Shown here piece after piece: positions 24,557-36,339 of a DNA stretch of 64,000 bases. A program made the translations under genes and the position numbers. The notes beneath the pieces are model-generated. The model worked only from the letters and a program-made list of their open reading frames with translations, was not told where the DNA came from and did no database searches. Each line of letters opens with the position of its first letter. Position 1 is the stretch's first letter. This DNA comes from Peptococcaceae bacterium BRH_c4a (GTDB lineage: Bacteria; Bacillota; Desulfotomaculia; Desulfotomaculales; Desulfocucumaceae), in NCBI GenBank assembly GCA_000961585.1, contig LADN01000035.1, forward strand, positions 62,001 through 126,000, given 5' to 3'.

Positions 24557-25624
24557 ATGAATAACAATTTTATATATCTGTATCGAATCTTTGACGTGGC
24601 CGGGGAAATAAGGCTGGACAGGGTAGAGAACCTTCTTTCCCAAATTAAGCCCACCTCCAGAATGAGGCTGTCACGCATAAAGCCAAAATCAATAAATATC
24701 CCCAACCCCCCGGTAACAGTGGAACTGGGGGAGGACTCCATGGTGTTCCGCCAGGATCCATACACCATTAATTATATAGCCAGAGTTTTTGACCTGGGGG
24801 TAATAAGTATAACCATGCGCATTTCGGTTCCCCGGGATTATGACTACAACCGCATACACCGGCTGGCGGTTTACCTTTATAATGACGGCAGCCTGGAAGA
24901 CATTTTTGAACAGAAGTTGACCGAGATAAGCAAAACTCTTGGGGAAGCATTGATTAAGCCTGAAAATTCCCGATTCGTAGAGGATTACAGCATATACTAC
25001 TTTCACAATTGGAACACCGACTGGGACCCCACCCCCATTCTGCTGGCAGAAACTGAACCCTTAAGCGATCAGGTTAAGAAAAATGTGATGAGTAATTCCT
25101 TTTCTTACGGGAAGAACGATCTGGCCGTGCTGACCTGGGACTCGGCACTGGTGTACGACCCCACGGGAAGCGCAGATATACCGGACCTGCTGGAATTTGC
25201 CAACTCTCAGCTGCTGGAGCTGCGTTATTACGATAACCTGCTGTCCCAGCAAATGGACAGGATGTACCACGCCCTGGAGGAGGCTGAAACCTTAGCCCGG
25301 TACAGACGCCGGGGCCATTACCGGAAGATTATGAACAGAATGGCCGAGTTGGTCATAGACATAAGCGAGGTCACAGAACGCATTGACAACTCCCTGAAAC
25401 TGACCGAGGATGTTTTTTACGCCAGGGTATACAGCGCAGCTCTGAGCATATTCAGAACCAGGGAATGGGAGGAAAGCATCGACAGAAAAGTGACCATTAT
25501 TCAGCAGAACTATACCCTGCTGAACAATGAAATTACCAGCCAGCAGTCAACTATCCTGGAGGTGGCCATAGTACTGCTGATTCTGCTGGAGGTGCTGCTG
25601 GCCCTGGGAGGGTTTATGCCTTAA
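24557..25624 (+). CDS. RMD1/DUF155-family protein with C-terminal membrane anchor
   Basis: 355 aa from ATG 24557 (MNNNFIYLYRIFDVAGEI); an upstream in-frame start at 24518 has no site. The N-terminal half is a globular alpha/beta domain (VFDLGVISITMRISVPRDYD, YSIYYFHN). The C-terminal part (LKLTEDVFYARVYSAALSIF, then WEESIDRKVTIIQQNYTLL) matches the DUF155 signature of yeast Rmd1/Sif2 and human RMND1. A terminal helix (VAIVLLILLEVLLALGGF) anchors it to the membrane. The biochemical role is unknown; the eukaryotic relatives are mitochondrial membrane proteins. Confidence 0.72.
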   Translation: MNNNFIYLYRIFDVAGEIRLDRVENLLSQIKPTSRMRLSRIKPKSINIPNPPVTVELGEDSMVFRQDPYTINYIARVFDLGVISITMRISVPRDYDYNRIHRLAVYLYNDGSLEDIFEQKLTEISKTLGEALIKPENSRFVEDYSIYYFHNWNTDWDPTPILLAETEPLSDQVKKNVMSNSFSYGKNDLAVLTWDSALVYDPTGSADIPDLLEFANSQLLELRYYDNLLSQQMDRMYHALEEAETLARYRRRGHYRKIMNRMAELVIDISEVTERIDNSLKLTEDVFYARVYSAALSIFRTREWEESIDRKVTIIQQNYTLLNNEITSQQSTILEVAIVLLILLEVLLALGGFMP

Positions 25625-25633
25625 TACGTGCCT

Positions 25634-26139
25634 AAAAAAACGCCCTAACGGGCGTTGCCGTCTTGTAGACGGCGGAATCCAGAATTCAGAATTCAGAATT
25701 CAGAATGGTGACAGCATACTTTAAAAGTGACCCTCAAGCGACATGCAGTGAGGGGGAGTGATTTAAGTGCGGAATGTACCGGAGGCTGCTACTGTCTCTT
25801 AACGACCGAGCCTACGGAATGCCGAGCCGGCTGCAGGACGCAGCCGAGCCTACGGAATGCCGAGCCGGCTGCAGGACGCAGCCGGAAGCCGGAATCGACG
25901 CATGGATGCGGCGTTGGAGGCGGTCGGCATTCCGTTGGCGACCGAGTTTAGAGACAGTTGCAGCAGGAGGTTATGCAGGCCGGACTTAAATCGCTCCACC
26001 TACCCATTAGCGACAATGCAGCGACCCTCAAGTGACCCCGGAGCGACCCCGGAAAAACTCTGGGCTACATAAAAATGCTTTGGCGATTTAGCGCTTTAAT
26101 ACTTTAATATGGCATATACTTTCCTAAACGATAAAAAAA
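25634..26139 (+). repeat. dispersed composite element, copy 2
   Basis: Same order as copy 1. Four heptads ATCCAGA, ATTCAGA, ATTCAGA, ATTCAGA. The closing stem is GGAGTGATTTAAGT (25755-25768) with ACTTAAATCGCTCC (25984-25997), and the next stem ACTGTCTCT (25791-25799) with AGAGACAGT (25950-25958). The inner stem CGGAATGCCGA (25815-25825) is present twice because a 38-bp segment is tandemly duplicated (second copy 25853); its 3' arm is TCGGCATTCCG (25924-25934). Five octads precede the right end. It starts ten bases after the RMD1-like stop codon. Confidence 0.85.
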
Positions 26140-26230
26140 CGCCCTGCGGGCGTTGCCGCCTTTCAGGCGGCGGAATACAGAAGCCAGAATCCAGAATAGT
26201 GACAGCTTTCAGAGTTCTGAGTTCTAATGG
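26132..26230 (+). repeat. dispersed composite element, left-end fragment joined to copy 2
   Basis: Directly at the right end of copy 2 a second left end begins: CGCCC/GGGCG hairpin, GCCGCC/GGCGGC hairpin, heptads ATACAGA, AGCCAGA, ATCCAGA and ATAGTGACAGC. Two heptads of a different kind, GTTCTGA and GTTCTAA, follow. The GCCGTC/GACGGC hairpin of the other copies is here GCCGCC/GGCGGC, a paired change. Confidence 0.75.
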
Positions 26231-26323
26231 AGCCAGAATGGTAAGGCATTCAGCAATGTTGTAGTAATTAAAAGGTTCTTTAGATAATATATTCCATTAG
26301 GGAGCCGGATTCCGGGGGGAAGG

Positions 26324-28573
26324 GTGTTGAATTTGAATACCGTTATTGAATATATCCACCGGGCAACAAGCCTTCGTGAGATGGGCCCGGAAAGAGAAAC
26401 CCCTGCCTTCTTTGTGGCAGGCCCGGTGAATTCAGGAAAATCCACTCTTATTAATAACCTGTTGGACCAAAGGATATGTCCGGATGATGCCTCACCCTCA
26501 ACCATGTTTCCGGTTTCTTTCGGCTACTCCGAAACACCCCTGGCCCACAAGGCGGTCAAAGGCCGCATCATGCCACTGCCCCCGGGGGATCTGAGGGAAA
26601 CATTAAGAAAAAGGAGATTACCGATGCCGGAAAGGGCTGAAATTCTACTCCCATCCGGCATACTCCGCTGGTGTTCTCTGGTGGATACCCCCGGCATTGG
26701 ATTAACAGGTGAAATTGACGGATCGATCAGGAATGATCTGCGGCAGGCCGATGGAATTATATTTCTTTTCCACCAGCGGGGAATGGACAATGCAACATAC
26801 CAGTTTCTGAACGCACTGGCCAAACATAAGCTGCGGGGCTGGATATCTTTTTGGCTGAACGCCAACCACGGCCCCATAGACGGCACCTCCCTGACTGAAA
26901 CCAGACAGGCTTTGAAAGGCATATTTCCCGGCAGGGCCGAAATATATGCCACCAATACCAGGGACAGGTCCAGCACCGATCTAATATCGCTTTTCCTCCA
27001 GGTTAAGGCAATGGACTTTTCCATCCGGGGGATTGATCAAAGGCTTTTGAGGCTGGACAGGACTATCCCCGGCAAACTGGAGAGGTCATCCATGGTTGGC
27101 GAGGATAAACTTTTTCTTTTAAAACTTTGGGATGTTATGGAGGAGGCTGAAATAGTAAACCGGGGCAGGCAGGCCGTCAGGGATCTCCCGCTTATTTACG
27201 GAAACATGGTGAACAAGCTTCATGCCAACACCTGCCGCCTTACCACCAAGTCCAGGATAGCCCCCGGCATTAAAAAAGCCAAATCCGTTGCACAGAGTCC
27301 CGGAGAACAAGTCTGGTCACTGGTAAAGGAAATACAGTCCGATAAGAACCTGGCCGGATACCTGAACGGAATATCCCTGAGAAAGGCGGAAAGCCTCCGG
27401 GAAAAATGCAGGGTAATGGTGGCCGGGCCCTTTTCAACCGGCAAGACCACCTTTTTGAACGCCCTCCTGGGGGAAACACTGCTGCCTGCCGAAGACAGGG
27501 CCACCACTTCCTGCCCCGTCAGATTGTGTTACGGCCATCAAAAGACCGCCGAGGTCGATCATCTATTCAAGGCTGAATTCACTCCGGTGGATTACCTGAA
27601 GGGGAAATGCAACCTGAACAGGGAGGAAGTGCTGACCCTTACACAGATACTGGAAAACCCCTCGCTCAGAGATAAGATTTCCGGGGCCGAGGTCTGCCGG
27701 AATGGGCTATACAAAGGTGTGACACTTTCAGAGCTGGCCGTCATACTGGACCAAATATGCCAGTCACACGGCAAGAACACAGCGGGGGCAGAAGATGATA
27801 AAATCCGCCGAATTCCTCTTTTTTCAAGGAGGGTGGCGGATCACTCCCTTCTCCTCCCCCCTGTCACCGGCGTAAGGATTACTGTGGGCAACGGCGGGCT
27901 GAAATTCCGCCTGGATGACGACGGCCAGAGGCTGGATTTTTACAGGGCCATTTCACCCCCGGGGTCCTTTCTGGCAGAAAGAGTTTCCATCAGCCACCCG
28001 TCGGAAAATCTATCTTTCTCTGACTTTATTGACACCCCCGGGCTGGATTCCCTGCACAAAAGACACCATGACAGGTCAGCGGCCGCCATGTCTTCGGGGG
28101 ATCTGGCCCTTTTATTCCTGCATGCCAAGCATGTGCTGGCCGAAGGTATCCCCGGAAGCATCAACATTATTAAAGATTTGGGCTTAAAACTGCCGGTTTT
28201 TTATGTCATCAACTTCGCTGACACCATTTCAGATGTCGAGAGGGAGAAGGTTTCTCTCTATATCAGGCAAAAGCTGGGCCAACATACCGGTACCGGAGAT
28301 ATAGCGCCCTATCCTCAGGTTTACGCCATTTCGGCCCTAAATGCCCTGCACCGGGGAGACGAAGGCTTTGACAGGCTGCTCAGGCGGGTCAGGAAAAAAA
28401 TTGCCGATATTGAGATGGTTAAAATAACCGAGGCAACAAACGGAATAGTTAAGTGGCTTAAAAGTATCGCTTCCGGAGATCCTTCCGGAGGACGGCAAAA
28501 TATACCGGTAAAGGCCAGGCAGACAGCCGGGCTTTATCTGGAGGAGCTTAAAGGTATACTGAAAAAATTATGA
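26324..28573 (+). CDS. tandem dynamin-like GTPase, 749 aa
   Basis: Two complete GTPase modules in one chain. The first has Walker A GPVNSGKST (about residues 33-41), switch-like Thr in DDASPSTMFPV and DTPGIG (about 121). The second has GPFSTGKTT (about 367), DRATTSCPV and DTPGLD (about 569), with a possible G4 motif NFAD. A helical region separates them; the C-terminus is helical and basic. Two-domain architecture is known in Bacillus DynA. Three small genes follow in the same direction with tight spacing, the last with a membrane helix. Membrane remodelling or surveillance is an inference. GTG 26324 overlaps GGGGGGAAGGG; TTG 26327 is an alternative start. Confidence 0.78.
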   Translation: MLNLNTVIEYIHRATSLREMGPERETPAFFVAGPVNSGKSTLINNLLDQRICPDDASPSTMFPVSFGYSETPLAHKAVKGRIMPLPPGDLRETLRKRRLPMPERAEILLPSGILRWCSLVDTPGIGLTGEIDGSIRNDLRQADGIIFLFHQRGMDNATYQFLNALAKHKLRGWISFWLNANHGPIDGTSLTETRQALKGIFPGRAEIYATNTRDRSSTDLISLFLQVKAMDFSIRGIDQRLLRLDRTIPGKLERSSMVGEDKLFLLKLWDVMEEAEIVNRGRQAVRDLPLIYGNMVNKLHANTCRLTTKSRIAPGIKKAKSVAQSPGEQVWSLVKEIQSDKNLAGYLNGISLRKAESLREKCRVMVAGPFSTGKTTFLNALLGETLLPAEDRATTSCPVRLCYGHQKTAEVDHLFKAEFTPVDYLKGKCNLNREEVLTLTQILENPSLRDKISGAEVCRNGLYKGVTLSELAVILDQICQSHGKNTAGAEDDKIRRIPLFSRRVADHSLLLPPVTGVRITVGNGGLKFRLDDDGQRLDFYRAISPPGSFLAERVSISHPSENLSFSDFIDTPGLDSLHKRHHDRSAAAMSSGDLALLFLHAKHVLAEGIPGSINIIKDLGLKLPVFYVINFADTISDVEREKVSLYIRQKLGQHTGTGDIAPYPQVYAISALNALHRGDEGFDRLLRRVRKKIADIEMVKITEATNGIVKWLKSIASGDPSGGRQNIPVKARQTAGLYLEELKGILKKL

Positions 28574-28591
28574 AGAACGGAGGGAGTTGAC

Positions 28592-28789
28592 ATGGAAAAC
28601 GCCAGGCTGCTGGATGAACGGCTGCGCAGAATTATAAGAGAGGTCAGCACACGCACCGGGGAAGAAATGAAATTACAGATGGTGGAGGAGTTTACCCGAT
28701 CGGTGGACCGCATTACCGATCAAAACCACCGCAGGCAGGCCATTAACTTCATGTCAATGATTAAAAGATCTCTGGACGAGCTGGAATAA
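28592..28789 (+). CDS. small helical protein, 65 aa, in the dynamin-like operon
   Basis: ATG follows CGGAGGGAG, 18 bp after the GTPase stop. The product (MENARLLDERLRRIIREVST...) is almost entirely charged amphipathic helix with heptad spacing of hydrophobic residues, so it is likely to form a coiled coil. No family recognised. Confidence 0.6.
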   Translation: MENARLLDERLRRIIREVSTRTGEEMKLQMVEEFTRSVDRITDQNHRRQAINFMSMIKRSLDELE

Positions 28790-28848
28790 TGCGGTATCAT
28801 GCGGCGTAAGCTGTACCATTGCACTCAATAAAGTTGGGAGGTATTCTA

Positions 28849-29130
28849 ATGGCTGAAAATGTAATTCCGGATAGCCAGGACGGAGTCTTGCAAGGACTTA
28901 TGAGTGATATTGCAAAGGGGGTTAAAACCAAGCTGGTGGAACCTGTCATTGGTGAAAACAGAAAGTTGGGCACACTCCTGGAAGAGCTGCACAACAAGGA
29001 CCAGAAGGAATTTGCGGCCATCGGCGCCCGTCTTGAGAGCCTGGAGGCAGCCGTCAGGGAAACCCCGCTGCTGGTGCTGGCAGCCATCAAGGAGGCCATA
29101 AATCAAGCCGGGATGGATGAAAAAGCATGA
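28849..29130 (+). CDS. small helical protein, 93 aa, in the dynamin-like operon
   Basis: ATG 28849 is seven bases after GGGAGG; earlier frame extension lacks a site. It begins MAENVIPDSQDGVLQGLMSD. The middle (LLEELHNKDQKEFAAIGARL, ESLEAAV) is a predicted coiled coil. Its stop overlaps the next ATG as ATGA, so translation is probably coupled. Confidence 0.6.
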   Translation: MAENVIPDSQDGVLQGLMSDIAKGVKTKLVEPVIGENRKLGTLLEELHNKDQKEFAAIGARLESLEAAVRETPLLVLAAIKEAINQAGMDEKA

Positions 29131-29345
29131 TTAGCGATGCAGGAAATATTGAAAAGGAAATAAATTCCCTGGCTTCCTCCATAAAAAGAAATATGGTCCA
29201 CCCTGCCGAGCGGAGGATTGAGGAGATTCAACTAAGGCTCTGCCAGGCGGAAAGATCCATTACTTTTCTTAACAGGGCTTTTTTAACCGCCAGCATTATT
29301 TTCGCCACCATGGGAACGGTGCTGTACTACCTGGCAAGCAACTAA
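29127..29345 (+). CDS. small protein with C-terminal membrane helix, 72 aa, in the dynamin-like operon
   Basis: Starts within ATGA at the end of the previous gene. A coiled-coil stretch (RRIEEIQLRLCQAERSITFL) is followed by a membrane helix at about residues 49-70 (FLTASIIFATMGTVLYYLAS). It would place the preceding small coiled-coil proteins, and perhaps the GTPase, at the membrane. No family recognised. Confidence 0.6.
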   Translation: MISDAGNIEKEINSLASSIKRNMVHPAERRIEEIQLRLCQAERSITFLNRAFLTASIIFATMGTVLYYLASN

Positions 29346-29354
29346 CCAGAAGAT

Positions 29355-29396
29355 TTGGTTATTGGTAATTGGTTATTGGTAACTGGATTCTAGATT
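29355..29396. repeat. 7-bp-period repeat after the dynamin-like operon
   Basis: Six units: TTGGTTA, TTGGTAA, TTGGTTA, TTGGTAA, CTGGATT, CTAGATT. It begins 10 bp after the last stop codon of the operon and has no sequence relation to the AGCTT or CCAGA heptads elsewhere, only the same period. Confidence 0.75.
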
Positions 29397-29488
29397 GTTT
29401 TGCATTTATTTCCATGGTAAACAGCCTTGCGGGAACTGGTGTTCCTATTTATAATATTAGATAAGAACACCTGTTTGGAGTGATGTTG

Positions 29489-30670
29489 GTGGAAAGAACG
29501 GTCCTGCTGGCCGATATGAATTCCTTTTTTGCCAGTGTTCACCAGGCGCTGGATCCCTCTTTGAAAAACCGGCCCGTCATTGTGGGGGGCAGCCAGGAAA
29601 AAAGGCACGGCATTGTACTGGCCGCCTCCTATGAGGCCAAGGCGCAGGGGGTAAAAACCGGCATGGCCGTTTGGGAGGCCCGCCAAGCCTGCCCGGATGG
29701 TGTTTTGATCCCCCCCCGGCACCGCCTGTACGTTCATTTTTCCGCCAGGATAATAAGGATCATGAACTGTTTTACACCCCTGGTGGAGCCCTTTTCCATA
29801 GACGAGGCCTTTATGGACATAACAGGCTGCGAAAGCCTTTACGGCAATCCGGTTTCTGCCGCCCGCCTGCTGAAAGACCGCATCAGCCGTGAGGTGGGTG
29901 TGCTATGCAGTGTTGGCATAGGACCCAACAAGCTGCTGGCCAAGATGGCTGCCGGGTTGCAAAAGCCCGACGGCCTGACCGTTTTGGGGCGGGATGCTCT
30001 CAGAGTCAGGCTGTGGCCGCTGCCGGTGCGGGAACTGTTCGGCATCGGGCCGCGCTACGAGCGGCGCCTGAGGCAGTTCAACATCCACACCATCGGTGAT
30101 CTGGCCGTCTTCCCGGTGGAGGTGCTGAAAAGGCGCTTCGGCATAATGGGCGAGGTGATGTCCTGGTCGGCCAATGGCCTGGATTACAGCCCGGTGGATC
30201 CCCATTCCCTAGATACCGCCAAGAGCGTGGGACATCAGATAACCCTGCCCAGGGACTTCCACCGCAGGGATGAAATAGCCGTGGTCATACTGGAACTGAG
30301 CGATCTGGTGGCCCGGCGGGCCCGTCAGGGTGGATACAGGGGCAAGACGGTGGCTCTGTCCATAAAGGACAATAATTTCAACTGGCTGGGACGGTCCCGG
30401 ACGCTGAAGGAATACACCGATCTCACCGAGGATCTCTACCGGATCGGCCTGTTGCTGCTGGACAAGCACTGGCCCGGCTACCCGGTGAGAATGCTGGGCC
30501 TTTCCCTTTCCGGGCTGTTACAGAACTCTTCCCTGCAGCCCGACATTTTCGGCAGGGCGGAAAAACTGGGCCGGATTGACAGGGCCTGTGACAAAATCCG
30601 CAACCGCTTCGGAGAAAAAACCATCAAGAGGGCCTCTTACCTGACCCCTTCGGGGGTGCTTTATGAATAG
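29489..30670 (+). CDS. dinB: DNA polymerase IV (Y-family)
   Basis: 393 aa from GTG 29489, eight bases after TTTGGAG; in-frame GTG 29480 and ATG 29483 overlap that site. Catalytic motifs are DMNSFFASVHQ (first metal Asp) and SIDEAFMD (Asp-Glu pair), followed by SVGIGPNKLLAKMA in the palm and a helix-hairpin-helix region FGIGPRYERRL. It performs translesion synthesis. No canonical beta-clamp motif is obvious at the C-terminus, which ends SGVLYE. Confidence 0.92.
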   Translation: MERTVLLADMNSFFASVHQALDPSLKNRPVIVGGSQEKRHGIVLAASYEAKAQGVKTGMAVWEARQACPDGVLIPPRHRLYVHFSARIIRIMNCFTPLVEPFSIDEAFMDITGCESLYGNPVSAARLLKDRISREVGVLCSVGIGPNKLLAKMAAGLQKPDGLTVLGRDALRVRLWPLPVRELFGIGPRYERRLRQFNIHTIGDLAVFPVEVLKRRFGIMGEVMSWSANGLDYSPVDPHSLDTAKSVGHQITLPRDFHRRDEIAVVILELSDLVARRARQGGYRGKTVALSIKDNNFNWLGRSRTLKEYTDLTEDLYRIGLLLLDKHWPGYPVRMLGLSLSGLLQNSSLQPDIFGRAEKLGRIDRACDKIRNRFGEKTIKRASYLTPSGVLYE

Positions 30671-30926
30671 GGGAAACAAACTATGGGAGGGACACCGGCT
30701 CTTTCTGCCGGAACTGCGGGACAAGGCGGTTAATACCTGCCGCCACTGCGTATTTCTGACGGCTGTAATCGGGCGGGAGGAAACCAGGACCGGCTGTCCG
30801 GCAGGTGTTAAGGAATACGGCGCCCTGCAAAAAAGGACGCCCCGGAAAATTTACGCCTCCAGCCTTATCCGTCAGGTGGGGCAACCCCCTGTGGTTGCTC
30901 TGGTGGTGGTTGCCATTCATGCATAG
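30663..30926 (+). CDS. YolD-like small protein following dinB
   Basis: ATG 30663 overlaps the last eight bases of dinB. The opening MNRGNKLWEGHRLFLPE resembles the RG-K-W-x(5)-LPE start of YolD-like proteins, which commonly accompany Y-family polymerases in Firmicutes. After residue 40 it diverges, has three Cys, and its end (PPVVALVVVAIHA) runs to a dispersed hairpin at 30926. The C-terminus may therefore be repeat-derived. Confidence 0.5.
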   Translation: MNRGNKLWEGHRLFLPELRDKAVNTCRHCVFLTAVIGREETRTGCPAGVKEYGALQKRTPRKIYASSLIRQVGQPPVVALVVVAIHA

Positions 30927-30947
30927 GGCAGGCACAGGGGCCTGCCC
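30926..30947. repeat. GGGCAGGC/GCCTGCCC hairpin element
   Basis: Eight-bp perfect arms around ACAGGG, flanked by AGGG and CCTACC. Its form (a short GC hairpin followed by CCTACC) is that of a dispersed intergenic palindrome. Confidence 0.55.
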
Positions 30948-30950
30948 CTA

Positions 30951-30987
30951 CCAAAAAGCGCCGGGATTTTTGCCCGGCGCTTTTTGG
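30951..30987. terminator. strong bidirectional terminator between dinB/YolD-like and hppA
   Basis: Fifteen-bp perfect arms CCAAAAAGCGCCGGG and CCCGGCGCTTTTTGG around ATTTTTG, with T tracts on both strands. Confidence 0.92.
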
Positions 30988-31013
30988 TGTTATTTATCGT
31001 TATTTGCCTCAGT

Positions 31014-33098
<2,085 letters not shown>

Positions 33099-33163
33099 TT
33101 ATAAAACCCTCCTCTTCCCCAATAATTTTCGCGTCAATTCAATTAGGTCAAAAACAAGATAAA

Positions 33164-33400
33164 TTATTTCCCGAAAAACTGAAGACCCAAAACCAATGAT
33201 GTTACTGCAAATAAAATGCCCACCACGATAGTAACCTTGCCCAGCAACTCGTCCAATCCTTTTTTCTTACCAAAGAATGTCTCGGCGCCCCCGGCGATGG
33301 ATCCGGACAGGCCGGCACTTTTACCCGACTGCAGCAATACAACGGCGATAACTGCTATAGACATTATTACATGCAGAGCGGTTACCAGGCCTTTTAGCAC
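33164..33400 (-). CDS. secG: preprotein translocase subunit SecG
   Basis: 78 aa from GTG 33400, nine bases after GAGGGG; an ATG at 33421 would add seven residues. Two helices flank the conserved loop VLLQSGKSAGLSGSIAGGAETFFGK. It is a component of the SecYEG membrane channel. Position directly after eno is common in Clostridia and Bacilli. Confidence 0.92.
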   Translation of the reverse strand: MLKGLVTALHVIMSIAVIAVVLLQSGKSAGLSGSIAGGAETFFGKKKGLDELLGKVTIVVGILFAVTSLVLGLQFFGK

Positions 33401-33475
33401 ATACTTCACCCCCTCTACCATTCCATATAAAAGTAATTATAGCACGGTGTCCTGCAAATGACAATTGGACAGCCT

Positions 33476-34768
<1,293 letters not shown>

Positions 34769-34784
34769 TTATTGGTAGTAGGTT

Positions 34785-36335
34785 TTAATACCTTGAAAAT
34801 ATCAACGTGCTTCCGGTCATTTCCGGAGGCTTCTCCAGACCCATCAAGTCCAAAACGGTGGGGGCCACATCCTCCAATCGACCGGTTCTGATTGTTGGGT
34901 TGTCAAAACGGCGGCTAACCATTATAAACGGCACCGGATCGGTGGTATGGGCAGTGACCGGGTGACCCTCTTCGTCCCTCATGTATTCGGCGTTACCATG
35001 ATCGGCAGTGATCAGCACAACCCCGTTTTTTTCCAGAACCGCATCCACAACCCTGCCCAGGCATTTATCCACTGTCTCCACCGCTCTGACAGCAGCCTCC
35101 AAATCCCCGGTATGGCCCACCATGTCCGGGTTGGCGTAATTCATAATGATCACCTGATAACTGTCAAACTGCAGCTGCCCGAGAAATTCCTCAGTAACCT
35201 CAACGGCGCTCATTTCAGGCTTCTGATCGTAAGTGGCCACCCTGGGAGAGGGGATTAGTATTCTTTCTTCCCCTGGATAGGGCGGCTCCACCCCTCCGTT
35301 AAAGAAAAAGGTTACGTGGGCATATTTTTCTGTTTCGGCCAGTCTCAATTGCTTTATTCCCGCCAAACTGAGAACCTCTCCCAAGGTGTTCTTCAGCCGC
35401 TGGGGCCTGAAGGCCACCGGGGCCTCTATGGTTTTATCGTACTGAGTCATACATAGAAAATACAAATGGTCTATGGCTTCCCCCCGGTTAAAACCCTGAA
35501 AATCCCTGTCCACAAAGGACCGGGTAAGCTCACGGGCTCTATCCGGCCGGAAATTAAAGAAGATAACGGAATCACCGGCACTTATAGTGGCTACCGGGTT
35601 ACCCTCCCCATCCTCTATGACGGTGGGCTGAACAAATTCATCTGTTTCACCCCGCTTGTATGCTTCGGTAATGGCAGCCCCGGCCGACAAAGCTTTTAAT
35701 CCCCTGCCGGCGGCCAGGGACTCGTATGCCCTTTGGACTCTTTCCCAGCGCCTGTCACGATCCATGGCATAGTAACGTCCCATCACCGTGGCTATCCTGC
35801 CGGTTTTTAGCACCTTCAATTTTTGTTCCAATTGAGCCACGTATTCCCGGGCGTTGTCAGGGGGCACATCCCTTCCGTCCAGAAAACAGTGTATGTATAC
35901 TCTATCCAGCCGGCGGGCGGCGGCCAGCTCCAGGAGGGCAAAAAGGTGATTAATATGGCTGTGCACCCCGCCGTCGGATAAAAGCCCCATCAGGTGAAGA
36001 GAGCTTTTGTTTTTAAGCACATGGCTCATCGCCTCCAGGATCATGTCATTCCTGAAGAAATCCCCGTCCCTGATGGATCTTGAGATTCTGCTCAGTTCCT
36101 GATAGACGATCCTGCCAGCGCCCATATTCAGGTGGCCCACCTCGGAGTTTCCCATCTGCCCTTCGGGCAGCCCCACCTCTTCTCCAGAGCAAATCAAAGA
36201 CGTGTGGGGATATTCTTCAAGGTAGCGGGCCATGTTGGGCGTACTGGCCCCGGCAATGGCATTACCTTCTGTGACAGCCCTCAATCCCCAGCCGTCCAAT
36301 ATTACCAGTGCCAGGGGGCCCTTAAATCTGGCCAA
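34785..36335 (-). CDS. gpmI: 2,3-bisphosphoglycerate-independent phosphoglycerate mutase
   Basis: 516 aa from TTG 36335, six bases after GGGAGGT; the frame opens at 36350 without a site. Alkaline phosphatase superfamily: first metal site ILDGWGL, catalytic Ser in QMGNSEVGH, later metal ligands MVGHTGD and ITADHGNAE. It interconverts 3- and 2-phosphoglycerate with Mn2+. It starts four bases after the tpiA stop. Confidence 0.97.
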   Translation of the reverse strand: MARFKGPLALVILDGWGLRAVTEGNAIAGASTPNMARYLEEYPHTSLICSGEEVGLPEGQMGNSEVGHLNMGAGRIVYQELSRISRSIRDGDFFRNDMILEAMSHVLKNKSSLHLMGLLSDGGVHSHINHLFALLELAAARRLDRVYIHCFLDGRDVPPDNAREYVAQLEQKLKVLKTGRIATVMGRYYAMDRDRRWERVQRAYESLAAGRGLKALSAGAAITEAYKRGETDEFVQPTVIEDGEGNPVATISAGDSVIFFNFRPDRARELTRSFVDRDFQGFNRGEAIDHLYFLCMTQYDKTIEAPVAFRPQRLKNTLGEVLSLAGIKQLRLAETEKYAHVTFFFNGGVEPPYPGEERILIPSPRVATYDQKPEMSAVEVTEEFLGQLQFDSYQVIIMNYANPDMVGHTGDLEAAVRAVETVDKCLGRVVDAVLEKNGVVLITADHGNAEYMRDEEGHPVTAHTTDPVPFIMVSRRFDNPTIRTGRLEDVAPTVLDLMGLEKPPEMTGSTLIFSRY

Positions 36336-36339
36336 AACT

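Noticed and set aside
25727-26072. Overlapping short frames encoding 'GMPSRLQDAA'-like peptides in the element copies
   Set aside because: The sequence is constrained by pairing between arms, differs by insertions that break frame, and no frame is conserved across all four copies.
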